64,000 nucleotides of DNA, from assembly GCF_026626635.1 (NCBI RefSeq), contig NZ_JAPNKA010000001.1, positions 11,454,501-11,518,500 on the forward strand, given 5' to 3'. Position numbers and translations under genes: made by a program. The notes under the pieces were generated by a model. The model saw only the letters and a list, made by a program, of their open reading frames with translations, was not told where the DNA came from and did not search any database. The first letter of the stretch is position 1; every line of letters begins with the position of its first letter. Shown here piece by piece: positions 7,942 through 15,815 of this stretch. Source of the stretch: Archangium lansingense. GTDB taxonomy: Bacteria > Myxococcota > Myxococcia > Myxococcales > Myxococcaceae.

Positions 7942-8541
7942 CTACAGCTTGTCGAGACTGGGACGGTCTGCACGCCGCCAGCTCTCGCCGTCGCCGCGCG
8001 TGTAGAACTCGCCCATTTCAAACTCACCCGCGCCCGCCCCGTCGTCGCGCACCGCCACCGGGCCAACACACTGCGCGGGCTCGCCGGTGAGCGCTGCCGC
8101 GAGGAATCCATCCTGACGGAGAAGGAAAAGGCTCCGGTACTCTTGAACCATCCGGCTCAGATCCCAGCGCGACAGCCCTTGTCCGTGCCGCTCGACGTAG
8201 CGCAGCAGTTCGTCGGCAACGCACCGGGGCGCGTAGTGCTGGGGGAGGTAGGGCAGGATCGCGAAGTAGCGCCGCAGCCGCTCGGCCTGCACAGGCGACA
8301 CGCTGCGCCCCTGGGGGATGGCTTCAACGGGTAGCCCGGCCCCCAGCAGCAGCGCGCCGAACTCGTCCAGGCCCGCGAGCGCGTCACGGGTAGCGGCGAG
8401 CGCATCCGAGGGAGGACGGCTGGCACACGCGACCGGGCCGGACGCAAGCAACGCCAGCACTGCAAGCAAGCTCAGCGGGGCATGAACCGAAAGGCAGGCA
8501 ACACGAATCCACTTCCGAAGCGAACGCGGCTCGCTCGGCAC
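7942..8541 (-). CDS. Hypothetical exported protein
   Basis: This 199-residue protein starts at a GTG behind GGAGGTG and has an N-terminal hydrophobic segment (about residues 20-38, LSLLAVLALLASGPVACAS). It ends in a Cys but has Pro at -3, so it may be a lipoprotein with a weak lipobox or a simply secreted protein. The rest is predicted helical, with no motif I recognise. It is the first gene of the minus-strand cluster and ends 19 bp before the pseudokinase start. That position suggests an extracytoplasmic sensor or anchor for the same system. Confidence 0.7.
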   Translation of the reverse strand: MPSEPRSLRKWIRVACLSVHAPLSLLAVLALLASGPVACASRPPSDALAATRDALAGLDEFGALLLGAGLPVEAIPQGRSVSPVQAERLRRYFAILPYLPQHYAPRCVADELLRYVERHGQGLSRWDLSRMVQEYRSLFLLRQDGFLAAALTGEPAQCVGPVAVRDDGAGAGEFEMGEFYTRGDGESWRRADRPSLDKL

Positions 8542-9324
8542 GGGGCACCTCCAGTGCGGTAGCTAGTAAGACTGCGAAGCGCCCGAATAGGTAACACAGT
8601 CATGTGAACAGGGGAAGCCCCGGACTACCGAACAAGTCAGAAACAAATATTACAGAGATTGCGCGTTTAGGCCCGAATCGAGGAAATCAGTACAGATTTG
8701 TCCACACATATTCCGGCCACTGTGCGCGGCGTGTGCCCTTGCAGGACTCGGCACGGCGCGGGGCTGCTGTGTTCTCACGCGCAAAGGTTTGGGATGGCCT
8801 GTGATTACCGGGCCGGGCCTACAGCGGCGGGGCATGGTGAAGGGTGCCAGGTACGGCGCAGGGCACAGAGCGCGTCAGCAGCAACGCAGGAGGGGGGCTG
8901 CGACAGCTCGGGCCACGGAGGCCGTCAGCGCGGCAACTTTGAGAATTGGAAGCGCATCCGCCGCGCGAGCCGAGGGTGCAAGGCGGCACGCACAGGGACG
9001 GAAGGCGTCGAAGGCGCCAGTAACCCGAGCGCAGTCCCCCCTGCTCGGATGCCGCGCATATCGCGGGAGCTACGGCAGCGTGTGCCATGGCGGGCACCAG
9101 CAACGCGGCATCGGACGCGACGGTATCCTGAGAGCGGCAGTCAGCGAGACGAGGCAGCGCTTCCAGCCGGGCACCTTGGGCCGGTGGGGAAGCAAGGGGG
9201 CAGAGGATCGGCGGGCGAGCAGGCCGGAGGTTGCTGGCTCCTTAGTTGGGGCTTGCCCGTGACGTGCTATAGAGCGCACGCGCCCGTGCTACGTCGAAAA
9301 GAAGAAGGGGCCAAAAGGGTGACG
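8542..9324. other. Intergenic stretch without a supported gene
   Basis: This 780-bp stretch separates the minus-strand cluster from the cassette. Open frames on both strands have the composition of GC-rich noncoding DNA and match no family I know. The left 160 bp is AT-richer than its surroundings and is the likely promoter region for the cluster. The rest resembles the degenerate GC-rich repeats at 10680-11260. Confidence 0.5.
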
Positions 9325-9380
9325 CATAACAACTCGTCCAAGCCGACGCCGCTTCGCGGTGCGGCTTAACTCAGGTTTCA
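9325..9380 (+). other. Integron attC-like recombination site
   Basis: The sequence runs TAACAACTCGTCCAAGCCGA, then a short GCC.CTTCGCGG. hairpin, then GCGGCTTAACTCAGG. This is the arrangement and much of the wording of attC sites of the aadA type. The right-hand simple site reads GTTTCAG instead of GTTRRRY, so the site has decayed. The next gene starts 16 bp later and ends in a second TAACAATTCGTCTAAG. Confidence 0.65.
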
Positions 9381-9395
9381 GGACGCCCGGAAACT

Positions 9396-10280
9396 ATGAC
9401 TCCATCCCCGTCAATAGACGAAATATTCGGCCAAGGCGCCGATGACTTTGCAGCGCTCGCCTCCCGCATAGAGGTGGAGTTCAGCGCAAGATCAGCCAGG
9501 TACAAGTTCTTGCCGCCGGAAGAATTTGAGCGACTCATTATTCATGATGCCGCTCACGCGCAACGCATTTACTGGCATGAGCTAGTTGGCCGCGCGCACT
9601 TCGCGGCAGCGAGCTCAATACTTCGCTCGGCACAGTGGCTAAAAGGCGTGCAAGTTTCTCGCGAACAGAATCTATATCTACCGTTCTGCGCAAACTTGCG
9701 ATCGCTTATTGAATCTGTTGCAGATTCTTTAGCGGGCGTTGCAGGCGTGGCCCAGACACTCGCCGAGATCAGAGGTGCTGTAAACGACGCACTTGGCTTG
9801 AAGTCCAGCCAGTTCACAATCAGCCGAGAGCTTGAAGATCAGCTGATCCACTTCTCGCACGGCCGCAAGCTGGCGAAAGGTGAGGTAGCGCCGCAGTCTC
9901 ATTCGGCGAAGAGCGCAAGAGCCTACATAGAACAATTGGAGAAGTTCGGGCTGGCTCAAGCATACGCCATCTATGGGCTGCTTTGCCAGGTTACTCATCC
10001 TGCTTCAGATAGCCTGTCACACTTCCTTTCCGAGACGGGAGAGTTGGAGTTCGCGCTTTTCCCGCGCAACGATCGCATTAATATCACCGCATTGATCCAC
10101 AAACACCAAACGTTTCTTCACGCCCTGCTTCGTTACGCTTTCAACCAACCAATCATCCTGTTGCGTGTGCTTCTGCATATCGACCTGCCGGAGTATCACA
10201 GTGCCGAAATCTCGCGTCTCAATTTGTCGGCCATGCCAGGGTGGCAAAAGTGCGCCAAACTAATGGGCGTCGCGCCGTAA
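9396..10280 (+). CDS. Cassette-borne hypothetical protein
   Basis: This 294-residue, mostly helical protein has no signal peptide or membrane helix and no domain I can name. Conserved-looking segments are YWHELVGRAHF, LRSLIESVADSL and LLCQVTHPASDSLSHFLSE. The gene is lower in GC and richer in A/T-ending codons than its neighbours. It lies between an attC-like site (9325-9380) and a partial attC-like motif that begins at its stop codon. That is the layout of an integron gene cassette, with little room for a ribosome-binding site. Cassette origin is well supported by the flanks. The function is unknown; an anti-phage or stress role is only a guess from its island setting. Confidence 0.75.
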   Translation: MTPSPSIDEIFGQGADDFAALASRIEVEFSARSARYKFLPPEEFERLIIHDAAHAQRIYWHELVGRAHFAAASSILRSAQWLKGVQVSREQNLYLPFCANLRSLIESVADSLAGVAGVAQTLAEIRGAVNDALGLKSSQFTISRELEDQLIHFSHGRKLAKGEVAPQSHSAKSARAYIEQLEKFGLAQAYAIYGLLCQVTHPASDSLSHFLSETGELEFALFPRNDRINITALIHKHQTFLHALLRYAFNQPIILLRVLLHIDLPEYHSAEISRLNLSAMPGWQKCAKLMGVAP

Positions 10281-10376
10281 CAATTCGTCTAAGAGCCGGT
10301 TTCGGTAGGACGCTCTGCCAGTTCCTCGCCCGAGGAGCAGGCAACCACGGATAGTCCCTACCGAGACAGGCTCTAA
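10278..10376 (+). other. Long imperfect hairpin at cassette end (candidate attC)
   Basis: Starting at the cassette stop codon is TAACAATTCGTCTAAG, the left half of an attC site. Then AGAGCCGGTTTCGGTAGGAC pairs imperfectly with GTCCCTACCGAGACAGGCTCT (10354-10374) across a roughly 40-base loop. It may be an attC site with an extended variable terminal structure, or an attC half fused to another hairpin. The canonical GTTRRRY right end is missing. Confidence 0.45.
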
Positions 10377-10679
10377 ATAGGGGCGAACCAACCGGGGGAC
10401 ATTCCCATCCCCCGTGTTGTCCTCTTCGCAAGCGGTGAGCCGCTCGGCACGAAGCGGCAACCAATCTCGGGCGCGGTGAAAACCCCCGGGCACGGCATGG
10501 GCTTTCGGAGCCTGTGAAGAGTGCCAAGTCCTGCGAGCAGATGCTCAGGCTCGTAAAGAGCGCCAGCATCCACACTCCATCGCAGCAGCACAACGGTAGG
10601 CGCGACACCGCGAAGCTCGGGCCAGCCATAGCCACCAGCGGCGGCGGCCACTCTTCGGGAGAAATGCCGCACGACCCAG

Positions 10680-11260
10680 CAGCTCGGGCGTGGTGGAGCT
10701 GCCAGCAGCGCGGCTGCCTACGCTTGGGCGCCTGGGGAGGACTCGGGCCAACGTGGAACACGCCAGCGCTGCCGCACGCACCAGCAGCTCGGGCCGGTAG
10801 GCGGCACCGGGGAGAAGCAGCCACGGTGCGAACGGGGGGCCGTAGAGGGCTCTAGTAGCGCCGCAGCCGGTGCCGTGGGCTCGAGTTCACCTGGACGCGA
10901 GAAACGGCACGGGTGGGCCGTGGCGGGCCCCAGTGGAGAACGGCTGCCGAAGCCCGGGGTCCAGCGGCACGGGGGCACGAGCAGGGCTTAGCGGGGCCGT
11001 GGAGGGCGCCAGGAGCGCCGCAGCCGGTACGCCGGGGGCCCGGTTCCACCTGGACGCGAGAAACGGCACGGCGGGCCTCTGGCTGGCTCCAGGACCGCCG
11101 CAGCCGATGCCTCGGGACTCCTGGGGGGCGGGGAGCACGAGAAACGGCGCGGCGGTCCTGCGGCGGGCTCCAGGGGGGACAACAACCGGCGCGCGGAGTT
11201 GTGGGAAGGCACCTGGACGCTAGCAGCGTCACGGGGGGCGTGGAGCGTGCGATTAAATGC
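10680..11260. repeat. Degenerate GC-rich repeats, no gene
   Basis: The 10377-11386 interval has no supportable gene. It contains diverged copies of a unit that includes CCTGGACGCGAGAAACGGCA (10890-10909, exact again at 11049-11068) and weaker versions near 11135 and 11209. Each copy is followed by a GGCTCCAGGA.CGCCGCAGCC block. Related copies lie at 13421-13520 beyond the capsid pair. Open frames through it are repetitive (RRAVSRVQVEP, RHRLRRS) and look non-genic. Confidence 0.5.
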
Positions 11261-11386
11261 CGGGCTCCATGAGCCACGAGCAAGCGGGCCTCGTCGTCTA
11301 CGGGGCGTCGGGGCCCGTGCATGTGCCCGTCTCCAGGACTCGATGCCAGACGTGACCGTGCATCAGGCGGAGCTTGCCGCGCTTGC

Positions 11387-12472
11387 TTAGTAGGTGATCG
11401 AGCTGAACGCCTTCGGCTGGCGCAGCTTGAAGTCGCCCTTCACGATTGCGCGGATGGTCGTCTCGTCGTGCTCGGCGCGGGTGTCGTGCTCGGAGAGGAT
11501 CAGATCCTCGTCGATCCCGTAGATGTACTGCTTCCAGTCCGCCGAGAAGACGATCTTCGTCACGGGGACGCGCGTCGTCATCACGAAGGGGAAGCCCCGG
11601 ATGGTGCCCTTGTCGAGCATCTCCTGACGGAAGATGAAGATGCCCGTGTCCTTGATCTGCATCAGCGCGGTCGCCCGGGTCGGGTGAATGACCCACGCCG
11701 GAGTGCCCATCCGCACATGCGCCGTCAAAGGCAGCTCGACCGCCTTGTCGATGTCCGCCAGATAGGCATCGGCGGTCGTGCCCGTGCTCGCGAAGACCTG
11801 AGCGGGGTCGAGCTGCACGAAAAGACCCTTCGGCGAGGCGCCTGTTCCGTCACCGTTGAAGCCAGCGTCGTCGAGGCCATCGGCCACGGTGGCGCGCAGA
11901 TCCTCGCCAACGCCAGCATCGCCAATGCCCGGCGTGCGCAGCAGGTCGTTGCTGACGTCGGTGAGGACCATTCCCTTGTGCGCCTTGAGCACGAGCTTCC
12001 CATACTTCGGCGCGCTCCTCGGGACAGTCTCCCCCTCGCCAACCCACTTGAAGACAGAAGTCCCGGCCTGCCTGCCCATGTGCAACTCGCCCTTGAACGG
12101 CTGGGTTCGCACGCCGAGCTTGAGCAGGGCCGCCTCGGGCCGCAGGAATTCGATCACTTCGCCGCTCTGCTGGACGGGCACGAGCACGCCCGCCGAGTCG
12201 AACTTGCTGAGCTGAACCGCCTTCTGCACGTCGGCATTGCCGAAGCGCTTTGCCGCGTTGATCAGCTCGGACACGCCCGTGTGGCGACCCACGGCGAGGA
12301 CGCTCTTCGTGAACGCGCCAAAGTTCGCGGCGCTCGCGTAGACGCTGCCCTCGCGCGTCGCCCTACCTGTACCAATGCGTCCGGGGGCACTTCGGGAAGC
12401 GGCATCGATCAACTCCCGCGCGACCTCCGGACCAAGCGCCTTGACCATTTCTGCGATTTGCTGACGATTCAT
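11387..12472 (-). CDS. HK97-family phage major capsid protein
   Basis: This 361-residue protein shows the HK97 gp5 layout. A helical N-terminal region (about 1-100) precedes the capsid core, with strands such as GVLVPVQQSGEVIEFLRPEA, an E-loop-like stretch GTSVFKWVGEGETVPRSAP, KAHKGMVLTDVSNDLLR in the spine-helix region and a C-terminal A-domain (GFPFVMTTRVP). The start is ATG at 12472, chosen for AGGAG eight bases upstream. The open frame continues further up but overlaps the protease gene. It lies 4 bp after the prohead protease stop. No portal, terminase or tail gene is recognised nearby, so this pair may serve a satellite that packages itself in remodelled capsids, or be a remnant. Confidence 0.9.
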   Translation of the reverse strand: MNRQQIAEMVKALGPEVARELIDAASRSAPGRIGTGRATREGSVYASAANFGAFTKSVLAVGRHTGVSELINAAKRFGNADVQKAVQLSKFDSAGVLVPVQQSGEVIEFLRPEAALLKLGVRTQPFKGELHMGRQAGTSVFKWVGEGETVPRSAPKYGKLVLKAHKGMVLTDVSNDLLRTPGIGDAGVGEDLRATVADGLDDAGFNGDGTGASPKGLFVQLDPAQVFASTGTTADAYLADIDKAVELPLTAHVRMGTPAWVIHPTRATALMQIKDTGIFIFRQEMLDKGTIRGFPFVMTTRVPVTKIVFSADWKQYIYGIDEDLILSEHDTRAEHDETTIRAIVKGDFKLRQPKAFSSITY

Positions 12473-12476
12473 CTTT

Positions 12477-13271
12477 TCACACTCCTCGGATGTGTTGCTT
12501 GAACGCCTCGACGAATTGCTTCGCGGCCTCGGGCGCGTCGAAGTTCTTCGGCTTGGTTTTGTCCTCGTCGTCTTCCGCTGGTGCATCGTCAGACGACGGC
12601 TCGCCCGGCTCGGGCTTGCTCTCGTTAGCGGGGGGTTGTTCACCCGCGTCAGGCTTCGTGTCCTCGTCGTCCGTCGGCACGTCATCGCCGCGCTCGGCAA
12701 GCAGCTCGACAACCCGCTGCGCGATACGCTCGACGATGTCGTCGCCCTCGCCGTCGAGAGACTTCGCGCGCAAGGCGCGAGCGTTCCCCGGGATTGTCAC
12801 GATCGAGACTTCGAGCAATTCCTGCGTGTCACAGTCGAAGCCGCCGCGCTCGTTCTGCCGGTACTGCCCCGGAAGCATGAGGTAGCGAACGCTGACAGCA
12901 TTAAGAATGCCCTTCGCGACCTTGCGCTCGACCTTGCGCGCGAAGTCGTCTTCGTCGTCAAAGACGATGTCGATCATCAGCGCGTCGCCCTCGACGTAGA
13001 CGCGCCCCTTACCAATGGGCAGCGCGGGCTCGGCTCCCGTGCTCGCCGCCTGTGCGCCGTCGTCGTGGTTGAACAAGACGACGCCGTTCGCGTTGTAGGC
13101 GTCGACGCGCCAACCCTTCACGCTCAGGCGGTCGGAGTACCGATCGAAATCGCCGTCGCTCGCCCTGAACGTATAGACACGTTGACCGCTCCCAGCCTCG
13201 ACGGCGGTCAGCGCAGCCGCATCCTTCCGAACGGCTGCAAGCTGAAGGGATCGTGTGATCGGCTTCTTCAT
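12477..13271 (-). CDS. HK97-type prohead (maturation) protease
   Basis: This 264-residue protein has the U35 (phage_pr) serine protease domain at residues about 20-165: FDRYSDRLSVKGW, the His in VVLFNHDDG, the Ser in ILNAVSVRYL and the ELLEVSIVTIPGNARAL motif. The acidic, Pro-rich tail (about 185-250) resembles a scaffold region fused to the protease. It would cleave scaffold and the capsid N-terminus during head maturation. It is directly upstream of the capsid gene with 4 bp between them, so translation is probably coupled. The pair is intact, which argues for selection rather than random decay. Confidence 0.88.
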   Translation of the reverse strand: MKKPITRSLQLAAVRKDAAALTAVEAGSGQRVYTFRASDGDFDRYSDRLSVKGWRVDAYNANGVVLFNHDDGAQAASTGAEPALPIGKGRVYVEGDALMIDIVFDDEDDFARKVERKVAKGILNAVSVRYLMLPGQYRQNERGGFDCDTQELLEVSIVTIPGNARALRAKSLDGEGDDIVERIAQRVVELLAERGDDVPTDDEDTKPDAGEQPPANESKPEPGEPSSDDAPAEDDEDKTKPKNFDAPEAAKQFVEAFKQHIRGV

Positions 13272-13420
13272 TCCTCCCGGTAAATGGGTGCGGTTTTTCT
13301 CTGTGGCTCATTCGCCGCTGACGGCGTCGGCGCTCACTTCTGCCGAGCTGCCTGCGGAATGCGCCGCAGTCTGTTGGGGCGCGCTTGGTTGCTGGCCGGG
13401 CAAAAGCCGGGCAGTGGAGC

Positions 13421-13520
13421 CACCAGACGCGAGAGACAGCACGGCGGGCCTGTGGAGGGGCTCCAGGAGCGCGGCAGCCGACGCTCGGGCGAGTGCGGTG
13501 CCAAGGGCGGGCAGCGGCAC
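13421..13520. repeat. Further copy of the degenerate GC-rich repeat
   Basis: CGCGAGAGACAGCACGGCGG followed by a GGCTCCAGGAGCG.GGCAGCC block repeats the unit seen at 10890-11150. The protease-capsid pair is therefore bracketed by related noncoding repeats. I see no gene in 13272-13830. Confidence 0.45.
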
Positions 13521-13830
13521 CTCGGGGACCGTGGAGCGTGCCGGGGTGTGCCTGCTCTGCCCGTAGCCGACGCAGCGGCATCCATCCGGTTATGGGGGTC
13601 GTTTCGGCAAGATTTCAGGGGGTACGGACGGCAAAACCCAACCGCGCCCGCGAGTTTTTTTGGAAATTTTCTGAGCGTGTGCGACCTCCGAGCAAGGTTC
13701 CAAGTGACGGCGCTCCGGAAATCCGAACCGGGGGGGCCTCATGGGATGGCACGGCATGGGGGGCCGATAAGCGCCTAGCACTGACTAGATTGCTCGCTGC
13801 TACAGCAACGCGGTTCCCTTTGTTGTCACG

Positions 13831-14151
13831 CCGTCAAGCCGTCAAGCCTTGTTCTATAAACCCCCTAGAGAAAAGTTGATGTAGGAGTAGGAGATGAGGG
13901 CATATGAACACACGCGAGATATATGGCTAGAGGATGTTGGGAACTCTCGCTTGACGCTTGACGCTTGACGCCTGCCCTTGGTTGGTCGCCGACCGCACGG
14001 CCCCGGCCGTCAAGCCGTCAAGCCTCTGTTCTATAAAACCCCTAGAGAAAAGTTGATGTAGGAGTAGGAGATGAGGGTATATGAACACACGCGAGGTATA
14101 CGGCTATAGGATTGTTGGAACAGCCCAATTGACGCTTGACGCTTGACACCC
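13831..14151. repeat. Duplicated 140-bp module with GTCAAGC iterons
   Basis: Copy 1 (13831-13973) and copy 2 (14007-14151) are shifted by about 176 bp and nearly identical over their middle (CTAGAGAAAAGTTGATGTAG, then GAGTAGGAGATGAGGG). Each starts with two CGTCAAGC units and ends with three CTTGACG units, i.e. the same motif inverted. Tandem and inverted iterons beside excisionase and integrase genes fit an integrase arm site, an Xis operator or a satellite replication origin. They are absent elsewhere in the window. Confidence 0.7.
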
Positions 14152-14211
14152 GCTGTCCCGCTGCCGCTGCCTGCCTGAGCCACGTCAAGAAGCCGCACGC
14201 ATTTAGGCGCT

Positions 14212-14466
14212 GTGGAAACGCTCACCATTTCGCCAGCTCCAAGCCTGCCGACGCCCCCAGGGTCTGATTCCAGTGCGCCTGAATTCCTTACCGTGGACGA
14301 AGCCTCCGTTCTCCTGCGCGTGAACCGGAAAACGCTCTATGAGTCGATCCGGCGCGGCGAGGTGCCGGGAGTTCTCCACATCGGTCGATCTGTCCGACTT
14401 CGCCGGAGCGTTCTGCTATCCTGGACGCCGGGTAACAGCAGTCCCGCGCTTGGAAAGAAACCATGA
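14212..14466 (+). CDS. Excisionase-like helix-turn-helix protein
   Basis: This 84-residue protein has a MerR-like excisionase (HTH_17) domain at about residues 24-70: EFLTVDEASVLLRVNRKTLYE, then RRGEVPGVLHIGRSVRLRRS. The start is GTG at 14212, limited by an in-frame stop just upstream. Its TGA overlaps the integrase ATG (ATGA), so translation of the two is coupled. In integrative elements such proteins direct excision and often repress or activate the integrase promoter. The GTCAAGC iterons directly upstream (13831-14151) are the natural candidate binding sites. Recombination directionality is inferred from domain and position. Confidence 0.82.
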   Translation: METLTISPAPSLPTPPGSDSSAPEFLTVDEASVLLRVNRKTLYESIRRGEVPGVLHIGRSVRLRRSVLLSWTPGNSSPALGKKP

Positions 14467-15674
14467 GCGTCAGACTGCGGAAGTGGAAGACCAAGGAGGG
14501 CAAGGTGCAGGAAGCGTGGTGGATCGACGTCAAGTATCAGCACCCGAGCGGGAGGGTTGAGCGCGTGCGCAAGGCATCGCCTATCAACACTCGCCGGGGC
14601 GCTGAGGAATACGAGCGTCAGATCCGGCACGCACTCCTGACGGGTTCCTTCGGAAAGGAAAAGCACAGCGAGGCGGGCCGGGTGCCAACGGTCGAAGAGT
14701 TTGTCCCGCGCTTCCTCACGTACAGCGAGAACAACAACAAATATTCAAGCGTCGTTTCCAAGCGCCAAATCCTCGACCAGCACGTCATTCCGGCTCTTGG
14801 TCGTATGCCGTTGGACTCCATCGGTCTGGCTGAGATCGAGGATTTCAAAGCGGCCATGCGCAAGAAGACGTCGGGAGCCCGCGCCCGAAAGGATGCCCCC
14901 ACAAAGGCAGCCATTCGCAAGCGTAAGGACATCCAGCCCGCGCTTCTGAGCCTCAAGACCATCAACAACGCGCTAACGGTGGTTCGCAAAATGCTGTCGC
15001 TCGCACAGGAGCACGGCATCATCACGCACGTTCCGCGCGTCAAGCTCTTCAAGACTGCGAAGGCGGCGTTTGACTTTCTCAGCTTTGAGGAAGCCGAGCG
15101 GGTGGTCGCCGCTGCGGCCCCTGACTGGCGCGCGGTCGTGCTCGTGGCGCTCAAGACGGGACTGCGGCAAGGCGAGCTGATCGGGCTCCAGTGGGGCGAC
15201 GTGGACTTGCAGCGCGGCAAGCTGCACGTCCGGCGCACCATCTGGCGCGGCGTGACGGGGCTTCCCAAGGGCGGGCGCGAGCGGACGGTCGATCTCCCGG
15301 GCTCGGCCCTGGAAGCGCTCAAGGCACACCGGCACCTGCGCGGTCCCTACGTGTTCTGTCAGGCGGACGGGCAGCCACACACGAACGGGACCATGAAGGG
15401 CCCTCTGGAGCGTGCGCTTCGCGAGGCGGACATCTGCCGCGAGCAGGGCCGCATCGGGTGGCACGACCTGCGGCACACCTACGGGAGCCATCTCGCGATG
15501 CGTGGCGTGCCGCTCAAGGCGATCCAGGAGCTGATGGGGCACGCGACCATCGAGATGACAGAGCGCTATGCCCACCTGTCCCCCGAGGTACGGGCGAGCG
15601 CCGTGCAGCAGCTCGACCTCCCTGTGCCCCAGCTCCACGCCGCTCCGGCCAGAAGCGCCGAAGGGGCACACTGA
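14463..15674 (+). CDS. Tyrosine-type site-specific integrase
   Basis: This 403-residue integrase has an N-terminal arm-binding-like region and a SAM-like core-binding domain (about 65-170). The catalytic domain carries all expected residues: Arg in TGLRQGEL, a Lys in the beta hairpin, HDLRHTYGSH, the second His in LMGHA, and Tyr in TERYAHLS. It overlaps the excisionase gene by 4 bp and ends 68 bp before the right attachment repeat. It would integrate the element at the 3' end of the tmRNA/tRNA-type gene. It looks intact. Similar 3'-end stubs at 754-776 and 2701-2726 suggest earlier relatives used the same place. Confidence 0.93.
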   Translation: MSVRLRKWKTKEGKVQEAWWIDVKYQHPSGRVERVRKASPINTRRGAEEYERQIRHALLTGSFGKEKHSEAGRVPTVEEFVPRFLTYSENNNKYSSVVSKRQILDQHVIPALGRMPLDSIGLAEIEDFKAAMRKKTSGARARKDAPTKAAIRKRKDIQPALLSLKTINNALTVVRKMLSLAQEHGIITHVPRVKLFKTAKAAFDFLSFEEAERVVAAAAPDWRAVVLVALKTGLRQGELIGLQWGDVDLQRGKLHVRRTIWRGVTGLPKGGRERTVDLPGSALEALKAHRHLRGPYVFCQADGQPHTNGTMKGPLERALREADICREQGRIGWHDLRHTYGSHLAMRGVPLKAIQELMGHATIEMTERYAHLSPEVRASAVQQLDLPVPQLHAAPARSAEGAH

Positions 15675-15741
15675 GGGCACATGCGGAAACGAGGGCAAAG
15701 AAAAAGCCCAGCAACCCCTCGGGATTACTGAGCTTCTGAAT

Positions 15742-15764
15742 GTGGAGGCGGCGGGAATCGAACC
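15742..15764 (-). repeat. Right attachment repeat (attR)
   Basis: This is identical over 23 bp to 605-627. The RNA gene body expected on the minus strand above 15765 is missing. Instead an IS91 relic starts at about 15816, so the junction was probably altered after integration. Confidence 0.7.
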
Positions 15765-15815
15765 TGCCGCCTGGCACTCCCAGTGCGGGCCTGGCGGAGT
15801 CTCGTGGGAGCCTGG

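Larger units (their letters stand above)
605..15764. mobile_element. 15.2-kb integrative island (candidate phage satellite)
   Basis: The island is bounded by a perfect 23-bp direct repeat at 605-627 and 15742-15764. The repeat reads, on the reverse strand, as a T-arm plus acceptor 3' end, the usual target of tyrosine integrases. An integrase ends 68 bp before the right repeat and its excisionase-like partner overlaps it. Inside are a TIR protein, a kinase/pseudokinase/XRE cluster, an attC-type cassette and an HK97 protease-capsid pair, with no portal, terminase, tail or lysis genes recognised. Size and content fit a phage satellite or defence island. The boundaries are seen directly; mobility is inferred. 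Neither junction keeps the 5' body of the target RNA gene, so later rearrangement by IS91 debris at the right end is likely. Confidence 0.7.

Noticed and set aside
8698..8706. DnaA box TTGTCCACA as sign of a replication origin
   Set aside because: A single box without a cluster, AT-rich unwinding region or initiator gene is expected by chance.
8698..9369. Open frame of 223 codons before the attC-like site
   Set aside because: Its composition is that of GC-rich noncoding DNA, with many Arg/Gly/Ala runs and no domain, and it overlaps the attC-like site.
10852..11322. Repetitive minus-strand frame (RRAVSRVQVEP units)
   Set aside because: The repeats are DNA-level and appear in other frames elsewhere; no ribosome-binding site or known domain.
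13595..13790. Terminase small subunit gene upstream of the protease
   Set aside because: Frames on both strands lack helix-turn-helix or terminase motifs and a credible start.
13831..14151. CRISPR array
   Set aside because: The GTCAAGC units are 7-8 bp, contiguous and inverted around a conserved middle; there are no spacers of regular length and no cas genes.
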